Assembly: GCA_029224185.1 (NCBI GenBank)
Contig: CM055193.1
Coordinates: 22,086,059-22,150,058 of the forward strand
Reading direction: 5' to 3'
DNA: 64,000 bases
Source of the DNA: Karalla daura
Taxonomy: Eukaryota; Chordata; Actinopteri; Chaetodontiformes; Leiognathidae
Shown here: piece after piece, positions 39,201 to 50,663 of the stretch
Layout of the letters: each line of letters begins with the position of its first letter
How positions within the stretch are numbered: position 1 is the first letter of the stretch
The notes under the pieces: model-generated
The model's database searches: none
What the model was told of the DNA's origin: nothing
What the model saw: only the letters and a program-made list of their open reading frames with translations
Position numbers and translations under genes: made by a program

Positions 39201-41748
39201 AAAACTTCTAAATGGAGTGAGTGAGAACTAAGAATTCAGCTTTGTTGACTATAGTTCAAGCAACATAGAAAAGAAATTCCATTCAGAGCCACAGCCTGCC
39301 CCCGAGTGCTCTCTTGTACTTTATGAAATAAAGGAAAATCGCAAACAGCTCAAAGAACCACTCACGCTCTCATTAAACCGCGAAATACTGAAGTCCCACT
39401 TATTCAGAAAACCACAAGAGAAAGGTCAGTGACTCATGGATGTCAGAGTTCTCCAAACTGTGGGAAGGCTACAGGGCCACAGTCGGCTGTTGCAGTAGTG
39501 TTGCAGCCATTTCTCTCACACACACACACACACACACGGACAGCCGCAATCCAGCCCCCTGCACTGGAACACAGCGCAATCCAGAGCTGTGCTCAAGTGC
39601 ATCAGCCTGCGTGCACAGCACAAAGGCACTAATAAATCCTTTCCTCTTGTTCCTGCCTCCGGTCAGACTTCTTTGCCTTATTTTCATTCCATTCTTTCTC
39701 TAATCATCCCTCTCTCCCCCAGCGGTTTTTTAAATACAACAGGCCCGCTCTCTCTCTCTCTTTCTCTCTGTTTTCTTCTTTTTCTCGCCATCCTCCCTTC
39801 AGCTGGTCCTCCTGGTGTTTTGGCTGCAGTGGACAGCAGCTGGATTCTCCATTCTCTCCTCCCTCTGCGATTCCTCGGCCTCTTGCTGCTGCTCGCCGCG
39901 CACACTCCCTCCGCTGCGAGCCCAGCTGCTTTCCACCCTCCGTAACACTCCCGTCTGCTATACAAACACATGGACACAGGCCTGCACACAAGCCCTCACA
40001 TGCGCCCGAGAGCTCACGCAAGCCGCGCGCGTGTGTGTGTGTGTGGTGCGCGCACGGCGTCGGCGCACGCACGGGTTAAATGCGTGCGCACACAAAAGGT
40101 AGCTGAAGTCACTTTTGTGGTATGTCTCGGAGTTTAAAGAGGCAGGGACGTGCTGTAATTACAAGTGCATCCACGGTGGAATCTGTCAGGACAGGTCTGA
40201 GTTGGGGGAGGACCCTGGCACCCTATCAAAGCTATCGGGGAGACAATCCGCCCCCGTCTTGTATCGGCTCGCACCAAAAAGGCCATGAATAATAAGAGAA
40301 TGCACGCACGAAAGCTTGTGGATTGTTCATCGGCCTAAATCTCCCCACCTGGTCAAATACAACTCTGGATATCTGCGCTGCAGGTGTATCAGGGTAGGAA
40401 CATCCAAAACCCCGGTCCAGGTGTGACGGACTCGGCTCCATCCTTTAATGACAGACGGATGACAGCCCCTCCGTCCAGCCCCACCTGCCTGTTAACACCA
40501 TCACCTGTCAGCCACATCCGCCGCCTGCCCGCTCCACTCCGGGCCTTTCACTTCCAGGCACGCTCTGCTCGCTCTCAAGGGTTCACCGTCCCTCCCGCTC
40601 TGTTATCACGCTCTCGCTTCCGGCCCTTTCTTTTTACGGTGTGTACAAACAACACGCCCTGTGGAGTGCCCCCGCCGGGTCACGCGGTCGGCCCGGTCCG
40701 CGGTGGTTTCACTCAGCTCCCCGCCTGTCAGCGTCCGGGCGACAGTACAGAGAAGAAGCCCGACATTGTCTGTTAGAGATATGGTATGGGGGAGACACGG
40801 GGAGGGGGTTGTGTTTGAACTTGTCGGGCTTGAGCTTTAGCCGTCTGCCTGCCTGTATTTCAATGAGTAATCCATTGTAAGACTGTGCACACACACACAC
40901 TCTCACACACACACACAGGTAAGTTGTGTGACAGCTTAAATAGAGGAGGGAAGTGGAGTTTCAGCCTGAGGGAGATTAATGGGTGATGTGTGAGATGATG
41001 AGGCTGCTGGTAAGATTAAAGAGTTTGGCTTCCTCTTATGGAAAATTTGCTAAAGCTTCTGCGGTTGAAAACAGTATTAATATCCTTGGTCGTAAGAAAG
41101 ACTTAAAAGCATCAAAGGGTTGTGCAACTGGCTCGACAACTTTTCGGGAACCATTGGATGAATTTCCATAACGTGGTTCTTGCATCCATGTCGAACTGTG
41201 AGGCGAAGTCGAACTGTTTTTCCTTGACTTCCCCCTTATCTTTTTACTTATCAGCTTCTGTCATCAGGTCTACCAATGACTAAACCACAAAACCAATACT
41301 GTGGCTTCTGACTGAAGCTCTATGCCAAGGTGGTAGCCTGGCAGCCCAGCAGGGCAGCTAGAGGGGCGTCTTTCTAAGCTACTCGAGAGGCTTACGTGGA
41401 CAGTGACATCAACAGTGTGTAGTTCTGCCATAAAATGGGGGAGAGAAATATCCGAAATATTTTTATGGTGTTGCAAGTGAAAGCCATGACTGATGTGAAG
41501 AACAGAACAGGAGACAACGGTCAGGGGAGCAATCAGAGGACTGGGAAACATCTCTCTTCTCAGTTATTCTTCCAACTCCTATGAGAGGCATTTTAAAATG
41601 GCATGCTATAAATGTGAATTTATGATCGTATGTCATTTACATGATTAGCTCATCCTTCATATTAATGTAATTATTTGGATAGAGGTTTCTCTGTGGTTCT
41701 CTGCATTTCCACTGGGACTGCCAAATGTATACTATTTGATGACATCTA

Positions 41749-41960
41749 CAGTATCTCACAAAAGTGAGTACACCCCTCACACTCTTGCATATATTTTATT
41801 GATGGAACAGCACCATGGAAATAAAGCATAGTCAGTGTCAGCGTGCTTGTGTAGCAGTAGGGATTTAGTGTCCTCTCAAAATAACTCAACACAGCTCTGA
41901 GTACGTATGGTGAGATATTTGAGAAAAGGTGAGCAGCGTACTCACTTGTGTGAGATTCTG
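41749..41960. mobile_element. Tc1/mariner-type MITE
   Basis: The left end CAGTATCTCACAAAAGTGAG is matched by an inverted right end, with CACTTGTGTGAGATTCTG at 41943-41960. A TA lies directly before the left end, and a TA lies one base past the right end, as expected for Tc1 target sites. The phrase 'TCTCACAAAAGTGAGTACAC' is familiar from fish Tc1-like elements. The 212-bp copy has no transposase and is an internally deleted element. Confidence 0.7.
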
Positions 41961-43051
41961 ATACATTACACTCCCACAGAGGGATCCAGTGCGGGAGAAG
42001 ACGCGATCCGACATCTCCAAAGCTCCTTAGTATGCTTACATTCTCATGTGACAGTTGTTGTGTTTTGTAATGGATCTCTCATCCCTCATCAAGTTGTTGT
42101 TTTTCGGATCAGATGTTTTCACTCGGTAGCTCATAGTCTCTTCCACACAGAGGAATACACATGATTACACCAGAACCCAATGTGCAGATTCGCATCAGAG
42201 CTGAAAAAAGTGGCTTGCGCAGCCTTGCTCATTTCATGTTTTTCAACCTTAGTCATGCTTCTTTTGTCACAAGGGATACACCAAATAAAGTCAGACAAGT
42301 GTCTCATTTCCAATGAAGCTGCAGCTTTGTTATATATAAAGAATTGTTTATGAGACACAAGAGACTGGTCTGTAGACTGTATAAACAGGATGCATCTTAG
42401 AGACAAATAGAAATCTCACTGGTCTGGATATTCCACTTAGACAAGGCCAGGATATTATTTTGACAAAGGACTTGTGCAAGGGATTCTTCCTCATGGAGAG
42501 CTGATGGCAGCTTAATCTGCCCTTGCACTTGTATCCGGTGTTTACCTTGCTCCTCTGTCATTGCAGTGTTCAGGCTGGAAAACATGAGGGTACATGGGGT
42601 TGGTGCCAGGTGAATGAACAGAAATGATGAAGCAGATACAAAGGGAGCATGTGAGGAGGGATGAAGATGTCCCAGACTGTGATAGATGACTCAGAGGACA
42701 AAGAGTACAGTCCTCAGAGGGTGATTATGAAAGGTTGATGCATGTTGTTTTATAAAACCAAGACTCAGGATGCCTCACCCTGAAATATACAAAAGGATTG
42801 AACACAAGCAGGACTTGCCTTGAGGAGTTAGTCAGATGAATTGCATCAGTACAAAAAAAAGTCACTCTAATAATATATTCTCATCACCATTCACATTTAT
42901 TTAACATTCACAATGTCTTTTTTTCAGTTTCACTGCATTCATAATGTATGAATCAGTTCTTCCATGCATCCCTCCATCCAGGGCCACCCCTGATCAAAAT
43001 GGGGCCCCATGGAAAAGACAAAAGAGGCCCCCAGTGCCTAAAAAGATTTTT

Positions 43052-43088
43052 CACACGGAAAGAACATGCAAACACCACACAAAAGGCC
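43052..43088 (-). repeat. Fragment of a common teleost interspersed repeat, reverse orientation
   Basis: CACACGGAAAGAACATGCAA and then ACACCACACAAAAGGCC is the reverse complement of the same repeat family seen at 34031-34112. Confidence 0.55.
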
Positions 43089-44664
43089 TTGGTCCAACCC
43101 AGATGCAAACTCGCACAACACTGGCCGATATCTTCACTATGCTAAATACTGTACACCTGTGCAGATAATATACAATAACAGACATACTGTACTTTGCTAT
43201 ACCACAGTAATGCTGATGGCCCTTTACTATTCTGTATCTCAACAACACCAATTTACACGTTGTAACAGGGCACAGCATGAACAGGAAAATAAGCACACAT
43301 TTCATATGTTTCAAAAGATTGAAATTAATCTCATCCTGTTGTATAAATGTTTTACATGGCATTCTAGCCACTCTGAAATCAAGTGTGTTTTGGTATGGCA
43401 CTGTATGACTCACAACTTATTTCTCCTCTGTAACTGAACCCGATCTGCGCAGAGGATCCCAGTCATTCTAAATGTGCATGGCGCATGACTCACTCTAAAC
43501 ACTTGAAATCCTGTCCCCCTGAAAAAATATACAAATATCAATTGATTAACCGCATACACCACTGAAAACGCGTTTTCTGTCGCATCCTCGGCCATGGGCA
43601 GCATTTGATCAAACGTTGACAATGTGGCTCCATGACCTTCCTGAGAGAAACTGCGGCCCTGAGAGCACCAATAGCAGCCACCCTCGTTGTGATGCAGACA
43701 TCTGAGGAAGCTTTTGTGCTAGTGGCAGACACTTGCGAACAGACCTTGGAACAGCTCATAGATGTATAAACTCATTATACTGTATATGGCTACTGAAAAA
43801 TTTCTCCACGTGCATAAGTTGGAAAAACACACTTCTTGTAGAGTGACTGGGCAGTAAGCAGTGTGGCTGTGTTCAGTTTGACGGCCAGTTTGCCTCAGTG
43901 CAGAATAATTTACACAATACACAAAGTAAATAATTGAGCCGAATGAAGTGGTCCCGACCAGACAGAAGGTCCGAGAAAAGGAATGCTACACTTACACCTA
44001 CTGGCCAATAGATGTACTGACTACCGAGTTTGAAGTTTCTATCTTCCCCTGTGTGATAACTGCTGCTACCTATCTGAGGCAGGAGACACTTGTGCATTTT
44101 TGTGTGTGCTTAAAGTTCGAGGTGTAATTCATCAGCTGAACGCCTACGTAGGGGCTGAAAGCGTCCGAAAATCGGTCGAATAGTAAATGGACCCCTGCCC
44201 TCAGTGGACGTGGAAGTTACGTCACGCAAAAGTCGCTAATAATGATGCTTTCACTTACAGTCGAAATTATTCCAACTAGTTCCGGACAATTATTAATACA
44301 GCGTCAGAGACGGTACTTTACTTCATCTCAAGGTATCAAGAGGAGCTAATAATTAACATTACGTGTACATATGATTTTAAGGGATCCAAACGAAGGATAT
44401 TCCGCGATTTCCCTCAATCCAAGCACACATAGTTTTTATGTCCGAAAAGCTGATTTCCATCCATCCCTACATTCATCTATCAACTTACCAGTCGTACACT
44501 TGCGGGTGTTTTGGTGACATTTTTGGGTATTTTAAAACCGCACGCGTTTGAACTTTGGTGCAGTTTATGGTGCGAGTGTGACACTGTGCACCGGATGTCA
44601 GACGTTAGAGTGGACACGTGAACGCACCAAAAGTTCGGAGTCTGGAGTTGTTACATCTGGAGAC

Positions 44665-47600
44665 ATGGAGCAGAACCAGAACAGCGATTTTACACCAGGT
44701 ACCCTGTACTGTGACTATTATTATGACTGTATGAGTGTAGGATGTAAGTGTGTTTTCAGACTTTCAGACTCAGCTTGCCCTCGCAGTTAGCCGTTTAGCA
44801 GCTGTGTGTGAGAAGCGGACGTGTTGTTGTCCACTGGTCATCTGAAGTGAAAGTTCAGCTTCACTGTTTTGAGTCCGGGTTCAGCCCTGAAAGGAACGCT
44901 ATAGCGAATACGAACGTGGGAGAATATATGGGCCACACACGCTTCTCCCAGCCTGTGTGTCGGATCCAGGTCAGTCCATTGGAGACATGATGAGATGCGA
45001 TAGTTAGACTCTATGTAACCCACTTCAAAGACACGTCAAACCAAACCCCGCTTACAAATTTGTTAAGTCTACAAACTTTCCCAAAACTTTTATTAACGTT
45101 CCGTAAGAGTGTAAAACTCGTTGTAATGTGTAACAACAAGGTTCTGTGACTAATTCGGCCTTCATCGATTAAAGTAAAATCTCATCATTTGCACATATAG
45201 AATGGATAAATTAGTTGCTATTGGTACCTTGTGGAGTTTTCCTTTGGGGAATTCAAGTTCTTGGTCATTAGAAAACACACTTTTTTCAGAGCCATAGGAC
45301 AACATGTCTGTATCTAGTATCTAGTGCAAGTACAGAAAACATAGGATCTGTATGGATTAGTGCAGCAAAAGTTTGACTGAGGAAGAGGTAGGAACAATTT
45401 AGTTACAGTTACAGCGTGGAACATTGCAGACAATAGCAGCAGTTGTATCCATAAATAAAGATCAATAGTCACGCTGAAGTCCTTGAGTGAGTCAGTAAAT
45501 ATATTAAATAGCCTCTGTGTGCTTTGTGCACACACTGTGCCTGTTGAGGTTTCCCCTCGTGCACCGTGCGCTGGATGTTGTGACTCTGACTCAATCTGCC
45601 GTCTTTAGGTGAATGATTAATCCCTCTTATCTCCCGCCGTAGACCCAGGGGGAGCAGCTGCAGGACACCGTGCCCCCTGCGAGCCGGGGCCGGCCGGCGG
45701 GATCGGCTCTCGGCTGGCCGAGCAGAGCCGCTTCGCCTACGCAGCCCTGTGCGGGGTCTCTCTGGGCCACTTGTTCCCTGGACCCGAGAACAGGTAGAGG
45801 CCCCGGGGGCATCACGCCTGGTTCGCATGTTTTGGGTGTCCACACTAATGTAATCATTGCTTTCAGTGTTTCCATTGTAATTTGTGACTGCTGCCTGATA
45901 AGATAGAGGTATTTGCCGAGCGATTCACCGTCAGGCATTTCACCTCGCACAATGTAGAGAGGATGCTGGCCTTGATCGGATTGTCGGATTGGGTGCTATC
46001 CTCACCATACCTCTTAAAGACACAGACCACCAAATCAGACCTGGTTGGGATGGACCCCTGTGTCCAACAGAGGCGTAACGCGACGGTACTGCTGTGTGTC
46101 AGTGGGTTCAGGGAGCAGTACCTGCGGGCCCTGGTCCGCTGGCTGGACCTGGACGAGTCTGTGATGCCGGTGATGGGGGCCTTCCAGTCGGGCCTGGGCC
46201 TGGAGGGCTCAGACACCTTCCTGTCCATCCTCCAGGCTGAGCCGCTGCTGTGCGCCGGGTCCACGCCCATCGTCCAGGTGACTCCAGCACGGCACCGGTT
46301 TCAGCTGAAACGCACCCAGCGGGTCGTCGCTAATACACAGGCTGATACGAACGCGGGAGGGGGGATTTAAAATGGGAAGATAAGGGGGTTGTTGTGCTGA
46401 ATAACAGTGTAAGAAATAGGTCGAATGGAAGCGAATTGAAAATGCAGACTCAAACATGCAGTGTGAAATAATAATAGGCACGGTGAGAAGAACTGGGGCA
46501 CTATCTTTTTTCTTCTTTTTTTTTCAATTAATTACAATTTCGACATGGACGTGGCCCATCCGCGGTTCTCCTCTTTTCGCAAAATGATCTGCCATGTAAT
46601 ATGGCTTACATTTTTCCTCATACCATCTAAACCATGGTTTCTAATTGAAAACAAACAAACAAACAAACAAGGCAGTGATGTATTTATATTCTTATAAACG
46701 TTTCCCTATAATCCCATATAAGCGTTTCCCTTTCCATTGCAGGATCTGGTGTCTTTTTCTGTCAAAGACGGTAAGAAGCCCACGATGACATGAAGTCAGC
46801 ATGCTGCTTTTAGGGCTCTGTCTGGCCTTTGGTGACCGGCAAGCTCTCGTGCACCCAGGTCACTACGACGCCAGGGCCAGGGTCCTCATCCGTCACGTCG
46901 GCTGTCTGCTGCGAGTCGTCCCGCAGCAGCTGGAGCAGTTCGAGGAGACTCTGGGGGAGAAGCTGGGGGAGGCGGAGGAGGAGAGCGAGTAGGTCCCGGA
47001 GGAGCTTCCGTCCCCGATGCACGTCGCCGTGGAGGGCAGACGTGTGTGAGGTCAGGCTTGTGACTGCGTCTCCGTCCTCAGGGAGGAGTCGTCCAGACGG
47101 CGGAGGAAGGAGAGGGGCCGGAAGCTGCGACGCTACCTGCTCATCGGCCTGGCCACGGTGGGCGGAGGAACAGTGATCGGTGATTGCGCTCGCTCTCGAC
47201 GTTTCCCGCGTGTCGCTGCCGAGCCCTCGAGGTTCTGACTGCTGTGTCCCCGTGGGCAGGTGTGACGGGGGGGCTGGCGGCCCCCATGGTGGCGGCGGGG
47301 GCCGGGGCCGTGCTGGGGGCCGGAGGGGCCGCCGCTCTGGGCTCGGCCACGGGCATCGCCATCATGGCCTCTCTGTTCGGAGCCGCGGGAGCTGGGCTGA
47401 CCGGTAAGGAGAAGGGTTGGGTGACACAAATCCACTGTTGCATGAATTCTACCTCCCTCTGCCTCGCCTTCCACCCTCATATGTTGCCTCCTCAGGCTAC
47501 AAAATGAACAAGTGCGTGGGGGCAATAGAGGAGTTTGAGTTCCTGCCTCTCAGCTCTGGGAAGCATCTCCACCTCACCATTGCAGTGACAGGCTGGCTCT

Positions 47601-50117
47601 GCAGTGGCAAATACAGTAAGTGCCTCTACTGCTTCTACAGCCTTTGATGTGACCAAACCATCTCTTAAAATATGTGCCATTCATTCAAATTGAACTGTAC
47701 AATAGAATATAACCTTGCAACATCTTCAGGTTTTCATATTATGAAAGCGCAGCCATTGAGCTCCATTGTGTTACTAATGTCAGGATTTTAAAGTCATGTT
47801 GATAAAATGCAGGCTAAAATTCAGTATTATAGTAGGTATAAGGTGAAAGGGAGCACAGTTTTGAGACATGTTTTGGTGGCTATAATTGATGTAACCCTGG
47901 GTGAGTTTCTGCTCATAATGTGGTGGAGCCATACCTGCAGAGGGTCTCCATGAGGTTATGCAAACAAGGCACTCCAGTTTCAGTTTTACATAAAACCACG
48001 CGGCCCTCCTCTCCTACTACAACCTGCGCTCGCCTTTCCACTCGCTCGGCGGCCTCTTCACGCCCGACGGCCGAAAACACTTCACCCTCGAGTGGCGCTC
48101 GGACGTTTCCCTCCATCGAAAAAAGAAACAGAGCAGGATTGCGTGTCCCGCAGGCTCGTTCCAGGCGCCGTGGTGCAGCCTGGGCGAGGGCGGCGAGCAG
48201 TACTGCCTGGTGTGGGAGTCCCGCTACCTCAGGGACCTGGGCTCGGCCATGACCTCCCTGCTGGACGGGCTGGTCAGCATGGTGGCCCAGGAGGCCCTCA
48301 AGTACACCGTGCTGTCAGGTGGGTGCGTGGGTGGGTGGGCGGGCGCCGACCTTCCTCACGACCCCCGGGCTCCGGTCCTGACCGTCCTGTCCCGTCCGTC
48401 CGTCCGCCGCAGGCATCGTGGCGGCCCTGACGTGGCCGGCGTCCCTGCTGGCGGCCGCCAGCGTCATCGACAACCCCTGGTGCGTGTGCCTGAGCCGCTC
48501 GGCCGAGGTGGGCAAGCACCTGGCGCAGGTCCTGAGGAGCAGACAGCAGGTACGGCCGCGCCTCCCGTGAGGAGGGATGCGTGTGTTTTTAGAAGGAATG
48601 CCGAGCTCTGCTCCCTGTCTGCGTCTGAAGGGGAAGCGGCCGGTCAGTCTCATCGGGTTCAGTCTCGGCGCCAGGGTCATCTACTACTGCCTGCAGGAGC
48701 TGGCCAACGATCAGGGTATGGACTCGCAACGACAAGATAAGATGTCACCTCTCGCCTCGGCAAAACCTCAACTCAGGCTGGCTTTGGAAAATAAACCGGA
48801 ACAGGTGGCGAGGGAGTGGTGGAGGACGTGGTCCTGCTGGGGGCCCCCGTGGACGGCTCCGAGAAGGCCTGGGAGAGGATGACCAGGGTGGTGGCCGGGA
48901 AGATCGTCAACGGCTACTGCAGGTGAGGCGCTCTCACTCGGGGGCGGCGTGGCGGCGGGCCGCACAGGTGACTGACCGTGTGAACAGGGGCGACTGGCTC
49001 CTGGGCTTCCTCTACAGGAGCTCGTCGGCTCAGCTGTCTGTGGCCGGCCTGCAGCCCGTCAACGTCCAGGACCGGCGGGTCATCAACGTGGACCTCTCCT
49101 CGGTGGTGAGTCACGCCCCGTCCTCCCTTTTTCCCCCTCACGTACCTTTCCACTCCGAAATCAAACCGCTCCTCCGTAGGGAGAGACCGATCCCCCTCGC
49201 TCGAAGCAAACACCGGGCTGCATATTTTTTTGGAAGAAATTGTTTTATTTGTCCTCGATACAAAAACGGTTTCATACAAGCATGAGCACAATAGGACAAT
49301 ATCCCCCCCTTGTTTTGTTGGCTAGTACGGAGGTTTCTTTTCGGTTTGGGAGACAGTTGTGTGTCTGAAGTCAGATGGACGGATTAAAAGAGTAAGGCCC
49401 CTGCCGGTCGCTCTCAGTTGACAGCAATGCCTCTTGTGCCGCACAGTGGTTTTCATCCAGCCACAGACAGTAGTTAAGACACGTTTAATCACAGGTGGGA
49501 AAATGCGCTGCACCAGTACAATTGGGGGGAAAAAGAACAGGTTTGTCAAAAGTCAAAATCTTTACACTGTACAATGAAAGACGTGTCCGCTGTGTGTCTG
49601 GCCGCCCCAGGTGAACGGCCACCTGGACTACATGCGTCAGATGGACACCATCCTGGTAGCGGTGGGCGTCCCCACCAAGGAGGTCCCCGGAGCCTCCATC
49701 GCTCTGATGGACAAGACCACGGCGGGGGCAAGGGACGCCCCCGGAGCGCCACCCCCTGGCGAGACCCAGGAACGCGGCGCCGAGGAGGCCGAGGTCCGCA
49801 CGGAGGCGGCGGAGGAGGCGGCCGGCGGCTGGGACATCCCCGACATCTCAGACCTGCTGGACTCGCTGGACGACACGGAGCCGGGCGGGGGCAGCCCGCC
49901 TCCCGCGTCCGAGGAGGAGGAGACGGTGGCCGGCGGCGACAGCCGCGGGGGGTCGGAGGAGGAGGAGGAGGAGGAGGAGGAGGCCGACGCTGAACGCGCA
50001 TCCTGGAGCTGGGAGGACACGCACTGGAGCGCGGAGCACGCGCAGTGCGCTGCGGAGGGCAGCCAGACCTGTAAAGAGCGGGCCACGGGAGCGGCTGCTT
50101 CCTCTTCTCCTCGCTGA
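44665..50117 (+). CDS. tmco4: Transmembrane and coiled-coil domain-containing protein 4
   Basis: This is a membrane protein of the DUF726 (alpha/beta-hydrolase-like) family whose biochemical role is not established. Coding exons are 44665-44698, 45643-45793, 46103-46277, 46743-46770, 46859-46988, 47082-47179, 47260-47403, 47496-47615, 48154-48318, 48413-48549, 48631-48715, 48805-48922, 48988-49105 and 49611-50117. They total 2010 bases with phases intact, or 669 residues; human has about 634. Markers shared with human TMCO4 are RFAYAALCGVSL, YDARARVL, a Gly/Ala-rich membrane stretch at about residues 191-254, VAQEALKYTVLSG, and the nucleophile-elbow motif GFSLGARV with Ser405. The C-terminus is acidic and poorly conserved. 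The start is the first ATG (MEQNQNSDF) before a phase-1 donor. The gene is tail-to-tail with htr6. The exon 46103-46277 acceptor was chosen to keep SGFREQY against human SSFCTEF. Confidence 0.94.
44699..45642 (+). other. tmco4: tmco4 intron 1, no further feature
   Basis: AT-rich intron after a very short first coding exon. No repeat or exon was recognised. Confidence 0.65.
47994..48153 (+). other. Coding-like open block at the end of tmco4 intron 8
   Basis: This stretch directly precedes exon 48154-48318. It is open in the same frame as that exon back to a TAA at 47991, and its codons favour C or G in the third place (SYYNLRSPFHSLGGLF, then HFTLEWRSDV). The recalled human TMCO4 has nothing corresponding. 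I could not find an upstream acceptor giving the right phase. It may be chance, an old exon, or a fragment of another gene. Confidence 0.3.
49106..49610 (+). other. tmco4: tmco4 intron 13, no exon seen
   Basis: AT-richer intron before the last coding exon. No repeat family was recognised. Confidence 0.65.
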
Positions 50118-50388
50118 CTAGCCCGAGGAGCCTGGAAGCAGGACGCCTCCGAACGGACGCCTCTGTTCCACCGCCGGATGGCGCTTTTAGACTCGTTTAA
50201 CGACCACGTAGAGTTTCGCGGACGAAGGTCCAATGAGTTTTGTTGTTTTGTTTTGTTTTTTTGTTGTTTTTTTTTTTTGTTTACAAACTGTAAATAGGGT
50301 GGTAATTTATTTCCCGAAGTCGATGTGACGTCAGACGCCGGTTAATGTGAACGCGCGAGGCACTGAGTGCAAAGACTGGAGTCGCGTT

Positions 50389-50422
<34 letters not shown>

Positions 50423-50663
50423 CAGGACTGGAGCGCTGGTTTGTGGACGCAGCCTTGACCCTGACCTCCGGAAACACAGACGGAGCCGCCATTTTGTTTC
50501 CCCTGACCACAGAAACTCCCATGTCAAACTGTGCCACAGAGCTGCGCCGTCCCTCGCGATGATGATTCACGTTCACCTCGTTCCCTCTAATTACAGCTAA
50601 TTACAACAAGCTGCGTCTCCTCTTGCCCCCCCTCCCCCCACCCCACCCCCCTCCCCCGGGCCC
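50118..50663. other. Shared 3' end region of convergent tmco4 and htr6
   Basis: This is 546 bases between the two stop codons. It contains a T-rich tract at 50238-50280, the htr6 AATAAA at 50306-50311, a TGACGTCA palindrome at 50326-50333 and a TAG trinucleotide array at 50390-50422. No canonical AATAAA for tmco4 was seen on the plus strand, so its 3' end is unresolved. The two 3' UTRs may overlap. Confidence 0.5.
50306..50311 (-). terminator. htr6: Probable htr6 poly(A) signal (AATAAA)
   Basis: Plus-strand TTTATT is AATAAA on the coding strand, about 350 bases past the htr6 stop. Confidence 0.45.

Larger units (their letters stand above)
33901..44560. other. 10.7 kb intergenic spacer between vwa1 and tmco4
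   Basis: The two flanking genes are divergent. I recognise no exon here; the longer open frames, such as 36877-37710 on the minus strand, have no domain and no coding signature. It contains repeat fragments at 34031-34112 and 43052-43088, a Tc1-type MITE at 41749-41960, a GT array at 36212-36240, CA tracts at 39519-39537 and 40890-40918, and a CpG-richer patch at 40020-40080. A block at 40150-40400 has ordinary composition and may be conserved. Confidence 0.55.

Noticed and set aside
38648..39202. 184-codon minus-strand open frame
   Set aside because: No recognisable family or coding pattern; it fits chance in a spacer.
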